DNA of 53,306 nt from an uncultured Bacteroidota bacterium (GCA_903932685.1 CAIZGX010000057.1:1-53306); one strand, 5' to 3'. Shown: positions 27,306-35,969, numbered from the stretch's first letter. Numbers and translations are program-made. Notes: a model not told the origin generated them from the sequence alone.

Positions 27306-27760
27306 AACTGAATTCCTTTTGGAAGGAACGAAGAAATGTCGCCGTTATTTTTATAGATCTCACGAAGAACCGTACTTTGAACATGCGACAACTCAGGAGC
27401 GGTCACAAGCAATATTGTTTCAATGCCATCTGAAATGGCTTTGTTCATGTTCGCAATGGTGCTCTCGTATTCAAAGTCGGTGCTGTTGCGCAATCCTCGA
27501 AGCAAATACTTTGCTCCAATCGATTGACAGAATTCAACTGTTAATCCTTCATACTTCGCTACACGAATATTCGAATGTCCTGCAAATGTTTGTTCCACAA
27601 ATGCCATTCGTTGCTCCAAGGAAAATAAATAATTCTTCGTGGTGTTCACGCCAATGGCTACGACCACTTCATCGAATAGCGCTGCTCCACGAAGAACAAT
27701 GTCTTCATGGCCGGTTGTAATCGGATCAAACGATCCTGGAAATACTGCTATGCGTTTCAT
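27302..27760 (-). CDS. coaD: Phosphopantetheine adenylyltransferase
   Basis: The real start is MKRIAVFPGSFDP at 27760; a longer in-frame extension runs back into rsmD. At 152 residues the length is typical. GSFDPITTGHED contains the nucleotidyltransferase T/HxGH motif, and YLLRGLRNSTDFEYE and the C-terminal HVQSTVLREI are diagnostic of CoaD. It transfers AMP to 4'-phosphopantetheine, the penultimate step of coenzyme A synthesis. The start overlaps the rsmD stop (ATGA), placing it in an operon with rsmD and DUF3822. Confidence 0.96.
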   Translation of the reverse strand: MKRIAVFPGSFDPITTGHEDIVLRGAALFDEVVVAIGVNTTKNYLFSLEQRMAFVEQTFAGHSNIRVAKYEGLTVEFCQSIGAKYLLRGLRNSTDFEYESTIANMNKAISDGIETILLVTAPELSHVQSTVLREIYKNNGDISSFLPKGIQL

Positions 27761-28299
27761 TTGTTTTCGATTTTGAAAAATGAAAAATGCACATGTCCGT
27801 AACTTCGTGCTTGCCAAAAATACGGACTGTCTTCGAATTTTATGTCTTTCCCGTGCTCAATAATTAACAACTGAAGTTGATCACTTTTCTTTTCGAAAAT
27901 CAATGCAGGCAATTCCTTCAGCCAAGGTAAATCGTAAGGCGGATCAGCGAATACCACTTGCGGTAAGTCGGTTTGTCTTCCTAAAAAAGTTCGGACATCC
28001 GCTGTGAATATATCCATTCCATCGGCTTGAAAGTCACGCTTCACTTGTTGCAAATGTCTTGAATGCTTCGGGCTGCTTTCCACCGAAATGACCCGTTGAA
28101 CCCCGCGTGAAGCGGCTTCTAGACTAATAGCGCCGGTTCCTGCAAAGAGATCCCACATGAGCGAAACGTCATCCCATTCCACCAAATGTTGCAACACATT
28201 GAACAACGCTTCTTTTGCGAAATCGGTCGTAGGTCTTCCTGTGAATGATTTTTCCACCTTAATGATGCGACCTTTCCATTCGCCGCCAATTATGCGCAT
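27757..28299 (-). CDS. rsmD: 16S rRNA (guanine(966)-N2)-methyltransferase
   Basis: A 180-residue Rossmann methyltransferase. MRIIGGEWKGR at the start is an RsmD signature. The SAM site DLFAGTGAISLEAASRG begins at residue 50, and DPPY (119-122) is the catalytic motif for exocyclic amino methylation of guanine. It methylates G966 of 16S rRNA late in 30S assembly. It overlaps DUF3822 by 10 bases and coaD by 4. Confidence 0.95.
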   Translation of the reverse strand: MRIIGGEWKGRIIKVEKSFTGRPTTDFAKEALFNVLQHLVEWDDVSLMWDLFAGTGAISLEAASRGVQRVISVESSPKHSRHLQQVKRDFQADGMDIFTADVRTFLGRQTDLPQVVFADPPYDLPWLKELPALIFEKKSDQLQLLIIEHGKDIKFEDSPYFWQARSYGHVHFSFFKIENK

Positions 28300-29081
28300 A
28301 GCATGTGCAATTTCCAGAGATCATTCAACGAATTCGCTTGCATGTTTTCAGAGAACTGAACCTGACGAACGTACGATTCAAAAACTTCAACATAATTCGA
28401 ATCGAAATGCGTTCCCTGCACGAATACCGGCAATGCCGCTAAATCAATTCCATATTGAATACATCCATTAGCCAAGAAGTACAAAATGTCTTCGGCCGTA
28501 TTCCCGGCGTATTCATTCAACAACACCAAGGCGTTGTTTTTTTCAAGACATAAATAATGTTTTTCCTTACCAACCCAAAGCGTTGCTTTCGACTGCACCA
28601 AACTAGCATGTGCGCGCTGTCCGGGAAGGAGCAGGGAAGGAAGGGCAAGAATTTCAACACCCACAATGAATCTTTCCAAATTCACAACAGACGAATGCGT
28701 TGCGAAAACAACTACAACATCTTGTTGCGTGTTGAATCGATACGCCAAGAATTCATTCGATGTTATTTGAGGAAGGTAATTCGCCACCTCATTTTCTTGG
28801 AACATAGCCTTCGGAATAAGATTGAAGGCAAGAGGCTCAACAGATAGAATGGTCTTCTTGAAAACCGCGCTGGGCCAATGTTTTTGAATCCAGGCAACAC
28901 TTTCTGCGAAAGGAATACTTTCTCCAATCGGAAACGATAGGTTATGCGTAAATATGACAACGCCATCTTCCGGCTGAGCGAAGGCAATGGAAACAAAGAA
29001 AGATTCCAGGTGCACAGAGGCATGCAGACGCGCGCTGTTTTCTACCACAGCTGTCGGAATTTGAAAGGTCTCAGTGTTCAT
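28290..29081 (-). CDS. DUF3822-family protein
   Basis: A 263-residue cytosolic protein recognised as the Bacteroidota DUF3822 family by sequence style and by its usual place before rsmD and coaD. Visible pieces are HLESFFVSIAFAQPEDGVVIFTHN, AYRFNTQQDVVVVFATHSSVVNLERF, and HYLCLEKNNALVLLNEYAG followed by EDILYFLANG. The alternating strand pattern recalls actin-like (FtsA/PilM-type) ATPases, but that is speculation. The biochemical role is unknown. It is the first gene of the operon, and no clear TAnnTTTG box precedes it. Confidence 0.8.
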   Translation of the reverse strand: MNTETFQIPTAVVENSARLHASVHLESFFVSIAFAQPEDGVVIFTHNLSFPIGESIPFAESVAWIQKHWPSAVFKKTILSVEPLAFNLIPKAMFQENEVANYLPQITSNEFLAYRFNTQQDVVVVFATHSSVVNLERFIVGVEILALPSLLLPGQRAHASLVQSKATLWVGKEKHYLCLEKNNALVLLNEYAGNTAEDILYFLANGCIQYGIDLAALPVFVQGTHFDSNYVEVFESYVRQVQFSENMQANSLNDLWKLHMLCA

Positions 29082-29165
29082 CGTGAAAAAATACGCATAA
29101 TTAATTTCTCAGCTAATTTACATCATTGCTGCGCTTGGTCTTTCTTTGCATGCGATAATAAAATC

Positions 29166-30617
29166 ATGAGTCACACTGCGTTCGAACAATTACTACTAGA
29201 GAATTTTTCTTTTGCTCCCACAGCGGGGCAGAAGAAGTTGTTCCATGCCTTTGCGCGAATGATGTTTTCCGAGAAGGCACGGTTAGCACTTATGATCAAA
29301 GGTTATGCGGGAACGGGTAAGACCACCTGCGTGAAAGCCATGGTTGATTCGCTTGCGGAACATCGCGTGAACGCATTGCTCCTAGCGCCAACAGGAAGAG
29401 CCGCGAAGGTCTTGGGGAATTATTCAAACCGGAAGGCAAGTACCATTCACAAAGAAATCTATGTAAAGCGCATGGATCGCAGTGGACGCGTTTGGTTCGA
29501 GTTGAAGGAAAACGAAAACATTGATACCGTGTACTTCGTCGATGAAGCTTCCATGATTGGACAAGATACCGTTGTGTTTTCAGAAGATAGTTTCGATGCG
29601 GGAAGTTTATTAGATGATTTGCTCTCGCATGTATATAGCGGCGAGCGATGCAGGTTGGTCATCATCGGTGACACCGCGCAGCTTCCTCCTGTCGGCTGTC
29701 CGTTAAGCCCTGCGTTGAATATGGAAGGCTTACGCGACAACTACTCGCTGAATATTGCCGCCATTGAATTGCTCGAAGTCATTCGTCAAAAAGAAGGCTC
29801 TGGAATTTTAATCAATGCGACTTCCTTGCGCGAATTAATTGTGAGTCAAGGAAAAGAATTACCGCAATTTTCAACCTTGAATTATAATGATATTCATCGG
29901 GTAGACACCGACATGCAGCCGGTTGTAGAGGAGGCGCTGCAAGAATATGGCATTGAAGATTTGGTCATCATAACGCGTTCAAACAAACGTGCGAATCTAT
30001 TCAACCAGCAAGTGCGTTCTCGAATTTTAGGTAACGAAGAAGAGATCAATTCGGGAGACCGAATGATGGTGTTGAAGAACAATTATTTCTGGCTCGATGA
30101 AAAAGAATCGAAGGAAATTGGCTTCATTGCGAACGGAGATATTCTGAATATCCTTCGCATAAAATCGTTTGAAGAACGCGGAGCTTTTCGCTTTTGCAAA
30201 GCCATTGTGAAAATGGCGGACTATCCTGAAATGCCCGAGATGGAAGTCATTCTTTTATGCACCACCATTTGGGAAGAATCTGCTCAATTGTCAAAGGCGA
30301 AAATGCAAGAACTGTGGCAGGTATGTGCGCTTGATTATCCTGATGCATCCACTGTTGGGCAGTTGCGAAAGCTTCTTCAAAAAGATCCGTATTACAATGC
30401 ACTTCATGTGAAGTTCGCTTATGCCATTACGTGTCACAAAGCGCAAGGTGGGCAGTGGCCGTGTGTGTTTGTAGATCAAGGATATCTAACCGATGAGATG
30501 GCAGGATTGGAATTGAACCGTTGGTTTTATACGGCTATAACCCGCGCCCAGAAAGAAGTCTATCTTGTCGGATTTCAAGAAAAATTAATAGTGGAAGAAG
30601 AGCGGAATTTATTTTGA
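29166..30617 (+). CDS. RecD-like/Pif1-type superfamily 1 DNA helicase
   Basis: The correct start is ATG 29166 (MSHTAFEQLL); 74 upstream codons are a shadow of the divergent DUF3822 gene. The 483-residue protein has helicase motif I GYAGTGKT (46-53), a LLAPTGRAAKVL motif Ia, motif II FVDEASMI near residue 124, motif III GDTAQLPPVG near 177, and a UvrD-like C-terminal AYAITCHKAQGGQW near 420. It resembles the short AAA/RecD2-like helicases of Bacteroidota, which unwind DNA 5' to 3'; the in vivo role (repair or recombination) is unknown. It overlaps the convergent TlpA gene by 9 bases. Confidence 0.9.
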   Translation: MSHTAFEQLLLENFSFAPTAGQKKLFHAFARMMFSEKARLALMIKGYAGTGKTTCVKAMVDSLAEHRVNALLLAPTGRAAKVLGNYSNRKASTIHKEIYVKRMDRSGRVWFELKENENIDTVYFVDEASMIGQDTVVFSEDSFDAGSLLDDLLSHVYSGERCRLVIIGDTAQLPPVGCPLSPALNMEGLRDNYSLNIAAIELLEVIRQKEGSGILINATSLRELIVSQGKELPQFSTLNYNDIHRVDTDMQPVVEEALQEYGIEDLVIITRSNKRANLFNQQVRSRILGNEEEINSGDRMMVLKNNYFWLDEKESKEIGFIANGDILNILRIKSFEERGAFRFCKAIVKMADYPEMPEMEVILLCTTIWEESAQLSKAKMQELWQVCALDYPDASTVGQLRKLLQKDPYYNALHVKFAYAITCHKAQGGQWPCVFVDQGYLTDEMAGLELNRWFYTAITRAQKEVYLVGFQEKLIVEEERNLF

Positions 30618-31922
30618 AAGCTTGAAGAACATTTCAATTTCTTCGGGCGATTTAGGTTTCGCTGCAATGCGCATATTCTTGTCTAGAATGAAAAAAGCCG
30701 GAGTCTTCGTAATGCGATAGTCTTTTGCTCCTTTTGAATCCCAACCTTTCATTCCGCATAAATTGGTAAAGGTGAATTCTCTTTCAGTTACCGCTTGTTT
30801 CCATGCGTTCGCATCGTTGTCTACCGAGTATCCCACGAACGCAATGTTCTTTGCAGCATAGTCTTTACTCAACTTCGCAATCTTCGGAGCTTCGGTTTTG
30901 CAATGGCTGCACCAGCTGCTCCAGAAAACAAGAAGCGTGTATTGGCTGGCAGCACAAGTCTTTTTCAAATCGAAGGCAACATTGTTTAGGTCGTTACCGG
31001 TGATATTTGGAGGCGTCTTTCCAACGCTCACGCGCTCAATGCTTTCAGCGTTTCGCTTAATGACGTTCGAGAAATTATCGTCGCCGCACGATTCATCGTT
31101 AATGAAATTATCCATGAGGTAAAGCGTAATGTTTTCCATTCCACTTTCATAAAATCCGGTGAGCATTTCATTCAACACAAATTCATATACGCGTTCATTG
31201 GCGTGCGCTTTTTCCGTGAGAAGTCCAATGCAATCAATGAATCCGCTTTCGGTTCCTTTGCTAAACTGACGCATAAAATTTTGAATACGATCATTCAAAA
31301 CGGTTGAATGAACCAAGCGTGCATCGCTGAAATTAACATTGTCCCAATAGTGTGCTTTGTCTTTCGAGGGTTCACGTTTCCAGTCGATCAACTGAGAAAC
31401 GAACGAAGTTTTAATCGACTGCTTGTCGCGCTGTATGCATTCCAGTTGGTAGGCATTGAACGAAGCTTCTAAGTCGGTTAATTCTTTTTCAGCGGTAGAG
31501 TCTTTGTCTTTTTTCCAACGAATGTTCAGCGCTTTTTTCTTCTGATTGAATTCGTTTTCCTTCTTCACGTATTCATTCCAAAGAATGTTTCTATTTCCTT
31601 TCGTACAAGAAATCCCATTGTCCCAACGCGCGCCCTGAATGGCGAAATTCGATTCTGGCTCGGCATTGTCCATAGTTATTATAGCCATGTTTGAAGGGGT
31701 TAGCCCGAGTGCGTAAAGTCCTTCTCCGTATGCACCTTTAAATTGAAAACTGTTGTTTGTTATTGTGGTTGAATCGGCTACATCGAGCGTTCTTCCTGTG
31801 GTTTTCCACAAGCGAACCGCTGTCCCATTAGGGTAAGTGGCAGTTCCAGAAATGACATGAGATTGGGCAAAAGCCGCAACGCTGCATAGAAGTAGTGAAA
31901 AGGCGAATAGTGTTTTTCTCAT
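30609..31922 (-). CDS. TlpA-family thiol-disulfide protein with N-terminal DUF4369-like domain
   Basis: The 437-residue exported protein starts with MRKTLFAFSLLLCSVAAFAQ. A beta-rich N-terminal segment (SHVISGTATYPNGTAVRLWK) and a helical middle precede a thioredoxin domain whose active site reads WCSHC near residue 337 (LVFWSSWCSHCKTEAPK). A cis-Pro loop (KTPAFFILD) follows near the end. It is likely a periplasmic thiol reductase for cytochrome c maturation or envelope repair; the substrate is unknown. Compare the neighbouring relative at 25815-27305, which has the same layout but lacks CxxC. Its -7 box lies in the short divergent region with the gene at 31975. Confidence 0.86.
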   Translation of the reverse strand: MRKTLFAFSLLLCSVAAFAQSHVISGTATYPNGTAVRLWKTTGRTLDVADSTTITNNSFQFKGAYGEGLYALGLTPSNMAIITMDNAEPESNFAIQGARWDNGISCTKGNRNILWNEYVKKENEFNQKKKALNIRWKKDKDSTAEKELTDLEASFNAYQLECIQRDKQSIKTSFVSQLIDWKREPSKDKAHYWDNVNFSDARLVHSTVLNDRIQNFMRQFSKGTESGFIDCIGLLTEKAHANERVYEFVLNEMLTGFYESGMENITLYLMDNFINDESCGDDNFSNVIKRNAESIERVSVGKTPPNITGNDLNNVAFDLKKTCAASQYTLLVFWSSWCSHCKTEAPKIAKLSKDYAAKNIAFVGYSVDNDANAWKQAVTEREFTFTNLCGMKGWDSKGAKDYRITKTPAFFILDKNMRIAAKPKSPEEIEMFFKLSK

Positions 31923-31938
31923 CGTGAAATTTCTAAAA

Positions 31939-31967
31939 CAAAAATAACACCAACTTTAATAGCTTTG
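31939..31967. promoter_or_regulatory. Divergent promoter pair
   Basis: TATTTTTG on the minus strand (31939-31946) faces the TlpA gene, and TAGCTTTG on the plus strand (31960-31967) faces the gene at 31975. The two -7 boxes are 13 bases apart, so the promoters overlap and probably compete. Confidence 0.45.
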
Positions 31968-31974
31968 TTCGGAT

Positions 31975-32499
31975 ATGCGAGAATCTATACTTTTAAAGTA
32001 CGATGTGGCTTCAGAAGAGGAGCTGGAAGAGTTCCTTTACAACGCTGCGTTTGAAGAGGCTAAGCTCTTTCGTTCACGCATAGGCGTGCGTTTGCTGCGC
32101 AGAAAGCATTTGAAGAAAATTGAAGAATGGTCTGCAGATATTACGCTCGGATTGAATGTGGAAGAGGTTAAGTTCTCTCAGGCGATGTGGGTTGAAGGAA
32201 ATTCGTGGTTGGAAAATCTGCGAGCTTTAGAAGCAGCGATGAGTCTTGGATTCAGACAGGTCTTTCAGGCGAGCGGGGTGTATGAGATGCATTATGCGTT
32301 GGAAGGATTGGAGCGAGCCGTGACCACTTGGGAAGATTTTTTGTTGAAGTCAGATTTGGAGTTGTTGGAAGAACCGGTTCACTCGAAAGAAGAATTACCA
32401 ACCGCAGAAGCCATTCAGTTTTTGTTGAAGGGTGAAGAGCCGAGTGCCTTGAATTTATTGCAAAAGGAAAGAAAAAGGCTCAATGTCTTCATTAAATAG
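31975..32499 (+). CDS. Hypothetical protein
   Basis: A 174-residue soluble, strongly acidic and mostly helical protein with no signal peptide or membrane segment. I do not recognise a family. The N-terminal half (SEEELEEFLYNAAFEEAKLF, then RIGVRLLRRKHLKKI) and the C-terminal helices (VHSKEELPTAEAIQFLLKG) suggest a small alpha bundle. It has its own promoter, and 43 bases separate it from the RND exporter, so the two may be one transcript. Coding status is supported by promoter, position and codon pattern. Confidence 0.7.
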   Translation: MRESILLKYDVASEEELEEFLYNAAFEEAKLFRSRIGVRLLRRKHLKKIEEWSADITLGLNVEEVKFSQAMWVEGNSWLENLRALEAAMSLGFRQVFQASGVYEMHYALEGLERAVTTWEDFLLKSDLELLEEPVHSKEELPTAEAIQFLLKGEEPSALNLLQKERKRLNVFIK

Positions 32500-32542
32500 T
32501 TGCGAATTGAAAACCTTTTCGAAATAAGATTGTTGGAAGAGT

Positions 32543-34813
32543 ATGAAAATGTCTGATGTTCGAATTTCCTGGCTTTCCATCGCATTCATTGCGCTTGGAA
32601 CCATGACTTCCATTTACTTGATTTCGCAGTTGAAGTTCGATTATGATTTCGAAGACTTTTTTCCGAAGAACGATCCTGAAACCGAATATTTCTTAGAATT
32701 CCGAAAGTCATTCGAAACAGACAACGACTTCTTCATAGTAGCGCTTGAAAACGAAGGGAGCATTTTCGATTCTACTTTTCTTTCTCACGTCGATTCGTTA
32801 ACGAAAAAACTTCAAGCCATTCCAAATGTGGAAGAATGCGTTGGACCAACATCGCTCATGACCTATGCCGTGGACCCTTTGTTTGGTGGCGTTTTTGAGA
32901 CTCCCTTGCTTTCTGCAAATTCTTCTCAATCATTCAAACAAGATTCCGTGACCATCTGGAATTCGCCGTCATACGTAGGCGTCTTCTTCGGAACGAACGG
33001 AAAGTCGGTAGCCATTAACATGAAGCATACGCAAATGTTAAGCAAGGAAAAGTGCGACGAACTTTCAAAGAACATTCAAGACGATGTCAATAAATTTCAA
33101 TTTAAAAAATCGCATGTCATTGGTCGCGCGCTAGGCCAGACGCTCTATGTAGAGCTCATGATTAAAGAGTTGGCGCTCTTTATTTCAATCAGTTTAGTCT
33201 TAACCACCATCTTCTTATTCATCGCTTTCCGAAGCGGATGGGGAATCATTATTCCAACAACTGTGGTGCTGTTGAGCATTATCTGGACGCTCGGATTCTT
33301 GAAGATCATGGGCAAAGATTTAGATTTGATGCTTACTGTTTTGCCTACGATTCTTTTTGTAGTTGGAATGAGCGACTCGGTGCACGTCCTTACGAAATAC
33401 ATGCAAGAACTTCGAAAAGGGAAGGAGAAAATTGAAGCCATTCGTTATGCATTTAAGAGTATTCGCCTAGCTACTTTTTTAACGGCGTTAACGACAGCTA
33501 TTGGATTTTTCACTTTGGTGTTTTCCAACATTCAACCCATTTCGGATTTTGGAATTTACACAGCCGTTGGAGTGCTCTTGGCCTACGGGCTGACGTACAC
33601 GCTACTTCCAGCTATATTGATTTTGGGCAAGCCGAAGCGCATGAACGACTTCGCCATGTCAGATGATTTCTGGACTTCGAAATTGCACAACAGTTTTATT
33701 TGGATACTTCGAAACCGCAAGAAGATTTGGATTGGAGGAGTTGTCCTTTTGGCATTAAGCGCTTGGGGTGTTTCCACCATTGTGGTAGACAACAAGATGT
33801 TGGAAGACTTGAAAGACGACCACGTGTTGAAGCAAGAATTTTCTTTCATGGAAAAGGAATTCGCGGGGTGTCGTCCGTTTGAATTGGGCATTGTTATGCC
33901 GAACGATTCTGCCATTCAATCGGTGAAGGTGTTGAAGCAATTGGATACGCTGGAGTCTTATTTACGCAATGAATACGGAGTAGGAGCCATGCTAGGCTAT
34001 GCGCAGTTGGTAAAGGAAGCGAACAAGACATTGAATTTCGGAATGGAGGAGTATTATGTCATTCCAGACAGTCTGAAAGAGATTAGAGCCATTGAAGAAT
34101 TGTTGCAGCAAGGACCAATAGCGCGCGCAACAGGAATGGCCTACAACGATAGCACGCGGACGCTTCGCATTAGCGGAAAGGTTGGAGATATTGGAAGATT
34201 GCATTTCGATTCGTGCAATCAAAAGTTACTGGTGTTCATGGATCAGAACTGTCCCGATTTATCGAATCGAAAAATCACCGGAACAGCTCATTTGATCGAC
34301 GTCAACAACCGTAGCTTAATCGAGAACACCGTTTGGGATTTGCTCATTAGTGTCTTAGTTATTGGAATCATCATGGGTATCGTTTACAAGTCGTGGCGCA
34401 TGATCCCGTTAACCATTCTCCCGAATTTATTTCCGTTGTTGATTGTCGCTGGAATCATGGGCTTCACGGGCATTCCGTTGAAGGTGAGTACGAGCATTAT
34501 TTTCAACATCGCTTTCGGAATTGCGGTTGATGATACGATACATTTCTTGGCTCGCGTCCGCAGTTTATTGGGTGAAGGACTCAGCGTTCACTACGCCGTT
34601 AAGCGCACCTTCCTCACAACAGGAAAAGCCATGATTGTCACCACGCTCATCCTCAGCGGCGGTTTCCTCACCTTAATCTTCAGCGACTTCTTAGGAACGC
34701 ATTACATCGGCTTGTTAGTGAGTCTCACGCTCTTCATAGCGTTGTTTGCGGAGCTGTTGTTTTCTCCGTTGATTGTGATGTTCTTTTTTAAGAAAAAAGT
34801 TAAGAGAGGTTAA
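32543..34813 (+). CDS. RND-superfamily exporter of the MMPL/HAE3 type
   Basis: A 756-residue inner-membrane protein (ATG two codons further in is possible). It has the two-fold RND plan: helix 1, a periplasmic domain, helices 2-6 (about 205-365, with GMSDSVHVLTKYMQELRKGKEKIEAI), a second periplasmic domain (about 405-590), and helices 8-12 with FGIAVDDTIHFLARVR. The GMSDS/H and VDDTIHF motifs are typical of the sterol-sensing/MMPL group thought to export lipids or hopanoids using the proton gradient. No adaptor or outer-membrane partner is adjacent. The C-terminal KKKVKRG runs into a purine-rich repeat. Confidence 0.87.
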   Translation: MKMSDVRISWLSIAFIALGTMTSIYLISQLKFDYDFEDFFPKNDPETEYFLEFRKSFETDNDFFIVALENEGSIFDSTFLSHVDSLTKKLQAIPNVEECVGPTSLMTYAVDPLFGGVFETPLLSANSSQSFKQDSVTIWNSPSYVGVFFGTNGKSVAINMKHTQMLSKEKCDELSKNIQDDVNKFQFKKSHVIGRALGQTLYVELMIKELALFISISLVLTTIFLFIAFRSGWGIIIPTTVVLLSIIWTLGFLKIMGKDLDLMLTVLPTILFVVGMSDSVHVLTKYMQELRKGKEKIEAIRYAFKSIRLATFLTALTTAIGFFTLVFSNIQPISDFGIYTAVGVLLAYGLTYTLLPAILILGKPKRMNDFAMSDDFWTSKLHNSFIWILRNRKKIWIGGVVLLALSAWGVSTIVVDNKMLEDLKDDHVLKQEFSFMEKEFAGCRPFELGIVMPNDSAIQSVKVLKQLDTLESYLRNEYGVGAMLGYAQLVKEANKTLNFGMEEYYVIPDSLKEIRAIEELLQQGPIARATGMAYNDSTRTLRISGKVGDIGRLHFDSCNQKLLVFMDQNCPDLSNRKITGTAHLIDVNNRSLIENTVWDLLISVLVIGIIMGIVYKSWRMIPLTILPNLFPLLIVAGIMGFTGIPLKVSTSIIFNIAFGIAVDDTIHFLARVRSLLGEGLSVHYAVKRTFLTTGKAMIVTTLILSGGFLTLIFSDFLGTHYIGLLVSLTLFIALFAELLFSPLIVMFFFKKKVKRG

Positions 34814-34890
34814 GAAGAGGTAAGAGAGGGTAAGGTTAAACGGATCGAAATATTTTTCGACCCTAGATAAGAGAAATTAAGAGAGGGGAA
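34803..34890. repeat. Purine-rich degenerate repeat with a central hairpin
   Basis: Units close to TTAAGAGAGG repeat irregularly from inside the last codons of the exporter gene. Between them sits TCGAAA-TATT-TTTCGA (34845-34860), a perfect 6-bp hairpin. This may be a decayed relative of the linker-hairpin arrays because it too begins at a stop codon, but the linker pattern is not clear. Confidence 0.5.
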
Positions 34891-34892
34891 GA

Positions 34893-34965
34893 GAACACTC
34901 ATTCTGTTTCTCATTTTGTTTCTGTTTCTTAAAAATAGAAATGAGTAGGACAATGAGAATGAGAG
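34893..34965. repeat. Imperfect inverted repeat, copy 1 (left of the toxin-antitoxin pair)
   Basis: It begins GAACACTCATTCTGTTT and ends in ACAATGAGAATGAGA, so the two arms are rough reverse complements. A similar element in the same orientation starts at 35755. The pair brackets the toxin-antitoxin genes. Confidence 0.6.
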
Positions 34966-34968
34966 GAA

Positions 34969-35268
34969 TTAGAACAGGATATTAACTTCTAATCTCGCGC
35001 CGAAGCCATGCTCAACTATTTTTTGAAGTGTTGAAATTCGAGCTTCTTTGAGGTTGTTTTCAATTTTCGAGATGTAAGATTTCGTGGTTCCAACTTTAAT
35101 GGCCAGTTCTTCTTGTGTCATTCCTAATTGTTGCCTTGTTTGCTGAATCAGAACACCCGATTTGAATAACTCATATCCAGCATCAAGGTCATCACGTTTT
35201 TTTGTTCCTTTTTTACCAAAGTGTTTGTCCTTGATTTCACTGAGGGTTTGTGTGTTTTTCTTTTTCAT
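34969..35268 (-). CDS. XRE-family antitoxin
   Basis: A 99-residue protein with a helix-turn-helix of the XRE/Cro type in its second half: RQQLGMTQEELAIKVGTTKSYISKIEN at about residues 45-71, then a dimerisation tail ending in LEVNILF. The lysine-rich N-terminus (first 30 residues) may bind the toxin. Antitoxins of this type neutralise the partner and repress the shared promoter. The gene overlaps the toxin gene by 32 bases in the toxin-first order used by HigBA-type modules. Confidence 0.86.
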   Translation of the reverse strand: MKKKNTQTLSEIKDKHFGKKGTKKRDDLDAGYELFKSGVLIQQTRQQLGMTQEELAIKVGTTKSYISKIENNLKEARISTLQKIVEHGFGARLEVNILF

Positions 35269-35599
35269 AATCTTCCTTTATTCTTAATGCCAATTGTAAT
35301 TCTTTGATCGGAGTTTTTTGGGTTTTCTTGTAGAATCCTGTTGTTGCTACAATGAGTTTTTCCTTTTCAAAGAAGCAAAAGATTCGATAGTTGTTCTTCC
35401 CTTGTTGAACCCTTATTTCATACAATCCTTTAGTATTTTCAAGGTGCTTGAGATAAATCTCAGGTGCCATTTCAAGGTCTTCAATGAGTTCTATGGTCCA
35501 AATAATTTTCTTTTGAACCTTGATGCTTTGAGCAACTAAAAAGTCATCGAAATAGGATTTATAGAAAATTACTTTTCTGAATTTTTTACTTTGTTCCAT
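35237..35599 (-). CDS. RelE/ParE-superfamily toxin, phage Gp49-like (HigB-type)
   Basis: A 120-residue toxin of the DUF891 / Gp49-like group: LYEIRVQQGKNNYRIFCFF in the middle and TTGFYKKTQKTPIKELQLA near the end are diagnostic. Such toxins are usually ribosome-associated mRNA endonucleases. The C-terminal 25 residues are charged (KEDYEKEKHTNPQ) and overlap the antitoxin gene. The -7 box ends one base before the ATG. The module differs from the HigB-type pair at 9522, so the window has two unrelated toxin systems. Confidence 0.86.
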   Translation of the reverse strand: MEQSKKFRKVIFYKSYFDDFLVAQSIKVQKKIIWTIELIEDLEMAPEIYLKHLENTKGLYEIRVQQGKNNYRIFCFFEKEKLIVATTGFYKKTQKTPIKELQLALRIKEDYEKEKHTNPQ

Positions 35600-35600
35600 A

Positions 35601-35608
35601 CAAATTTA
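35601..35608 (-). promoter_or_regulatory. -7 box (TAAATTTG) of the toxin-antitoxin operon
   Basis: Reading the minus strand: TTG, 19 bases, TAAATTTG, one base, ATG. The spacer contains CAC-TAAA-GTG, a possible operator for the antitoxin. The message must be leaderless. Confidence 0.65.
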
Positions 35609-35681
35609 ATCAAGTGTCACTTTAGTGCAACATTTTATTATAATGTTGTTTTTTGTTCAAGCAAAATTCAGTCAAGCAATT

Positions 35682-35730
35682 TGGAACTATACCAACTTTT
35701 ATGTGCAGGTTATATGCTGTTTATTCGTGA
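35682..35730 (-). repeat. Shared upstream element, copy B
   Basis: It reads toward the toxin gene on the minus strand and matches copy A at 6124-6178: ATAAACAGCATATAAC, then TGCACATAAAAGTT, and further on CAAATTG. One core base differs. It lies about 85-130 bases upstream of the toxin ATG. Confidence 0.7.
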
Positions 35731-35754
35731 GACAGGAATTTCATTCTATCTAGG

Positions 35755-35853
35755 GAACACTCATTCTGTTTGTCATTCTCTTTTTCATTCTAAAATCAAG
35801 AAAGAGAAACAGAATGAGAATGAGAATCGGAAGGAGAATGAGTGTAATAAAAA
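35755..35853. repeat. Imperfect inverted repeat, copy 2 (right of the toxin-antitoxin pair)
   Basis: It starts GAACACTCATTCTGTTT, like copy 1, and ends AAGGAGAATGAGTGT. The arms of about 35-40 bases are built from degenerate CATTCT/AGAATG units around AAAATCAAG. An open reading frame across it is only a low-complexity shadow. Confidence 0.6.
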
Positions 35854-35882
35854 AATGCCGACATGACGTCGGCATAGTTTCG

Positions 35883-35969
35883 CGGAAAAGGGGGGATTCG
35901 AACCCCCGGTACAGTTTCCCGTACGACAGTTTAGCAAACTGTTGGTTTCAGCCACTCACCCACCTTTCC
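35883..35969 (-). tRNA. tRNA-Ser(GCU)
   Basis: On the minus strand, 87 bases fold as a class II tRNA. The acceptor stem is GGAAAGG paired with CTTTTCC (one G-U); the anticodon loop contains TTGCTAA, so the anticodon is GCU (serine AGC/AGU). There is a long variable arm, and the T arm contains GGTTCGAATCC. The discriminator is G and CCA is not encoded. Its 3' end faces the toxin-antitoxin island, a typical integration side. Confidence 0.95.

Noticed and set aside
28944-29165. N-terminal extension of the helicase frame
   Set aside because: It lies opposite the DUF3822 gene and has no family similarity. The helicase starts at 29166.
35591-35866. Reading frame between the toxin gene and tRNA-Ser
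   Set aside because: It runs across the shared element and the low-complexity inverted repeat, and has no signal peptide or recognisable domain.
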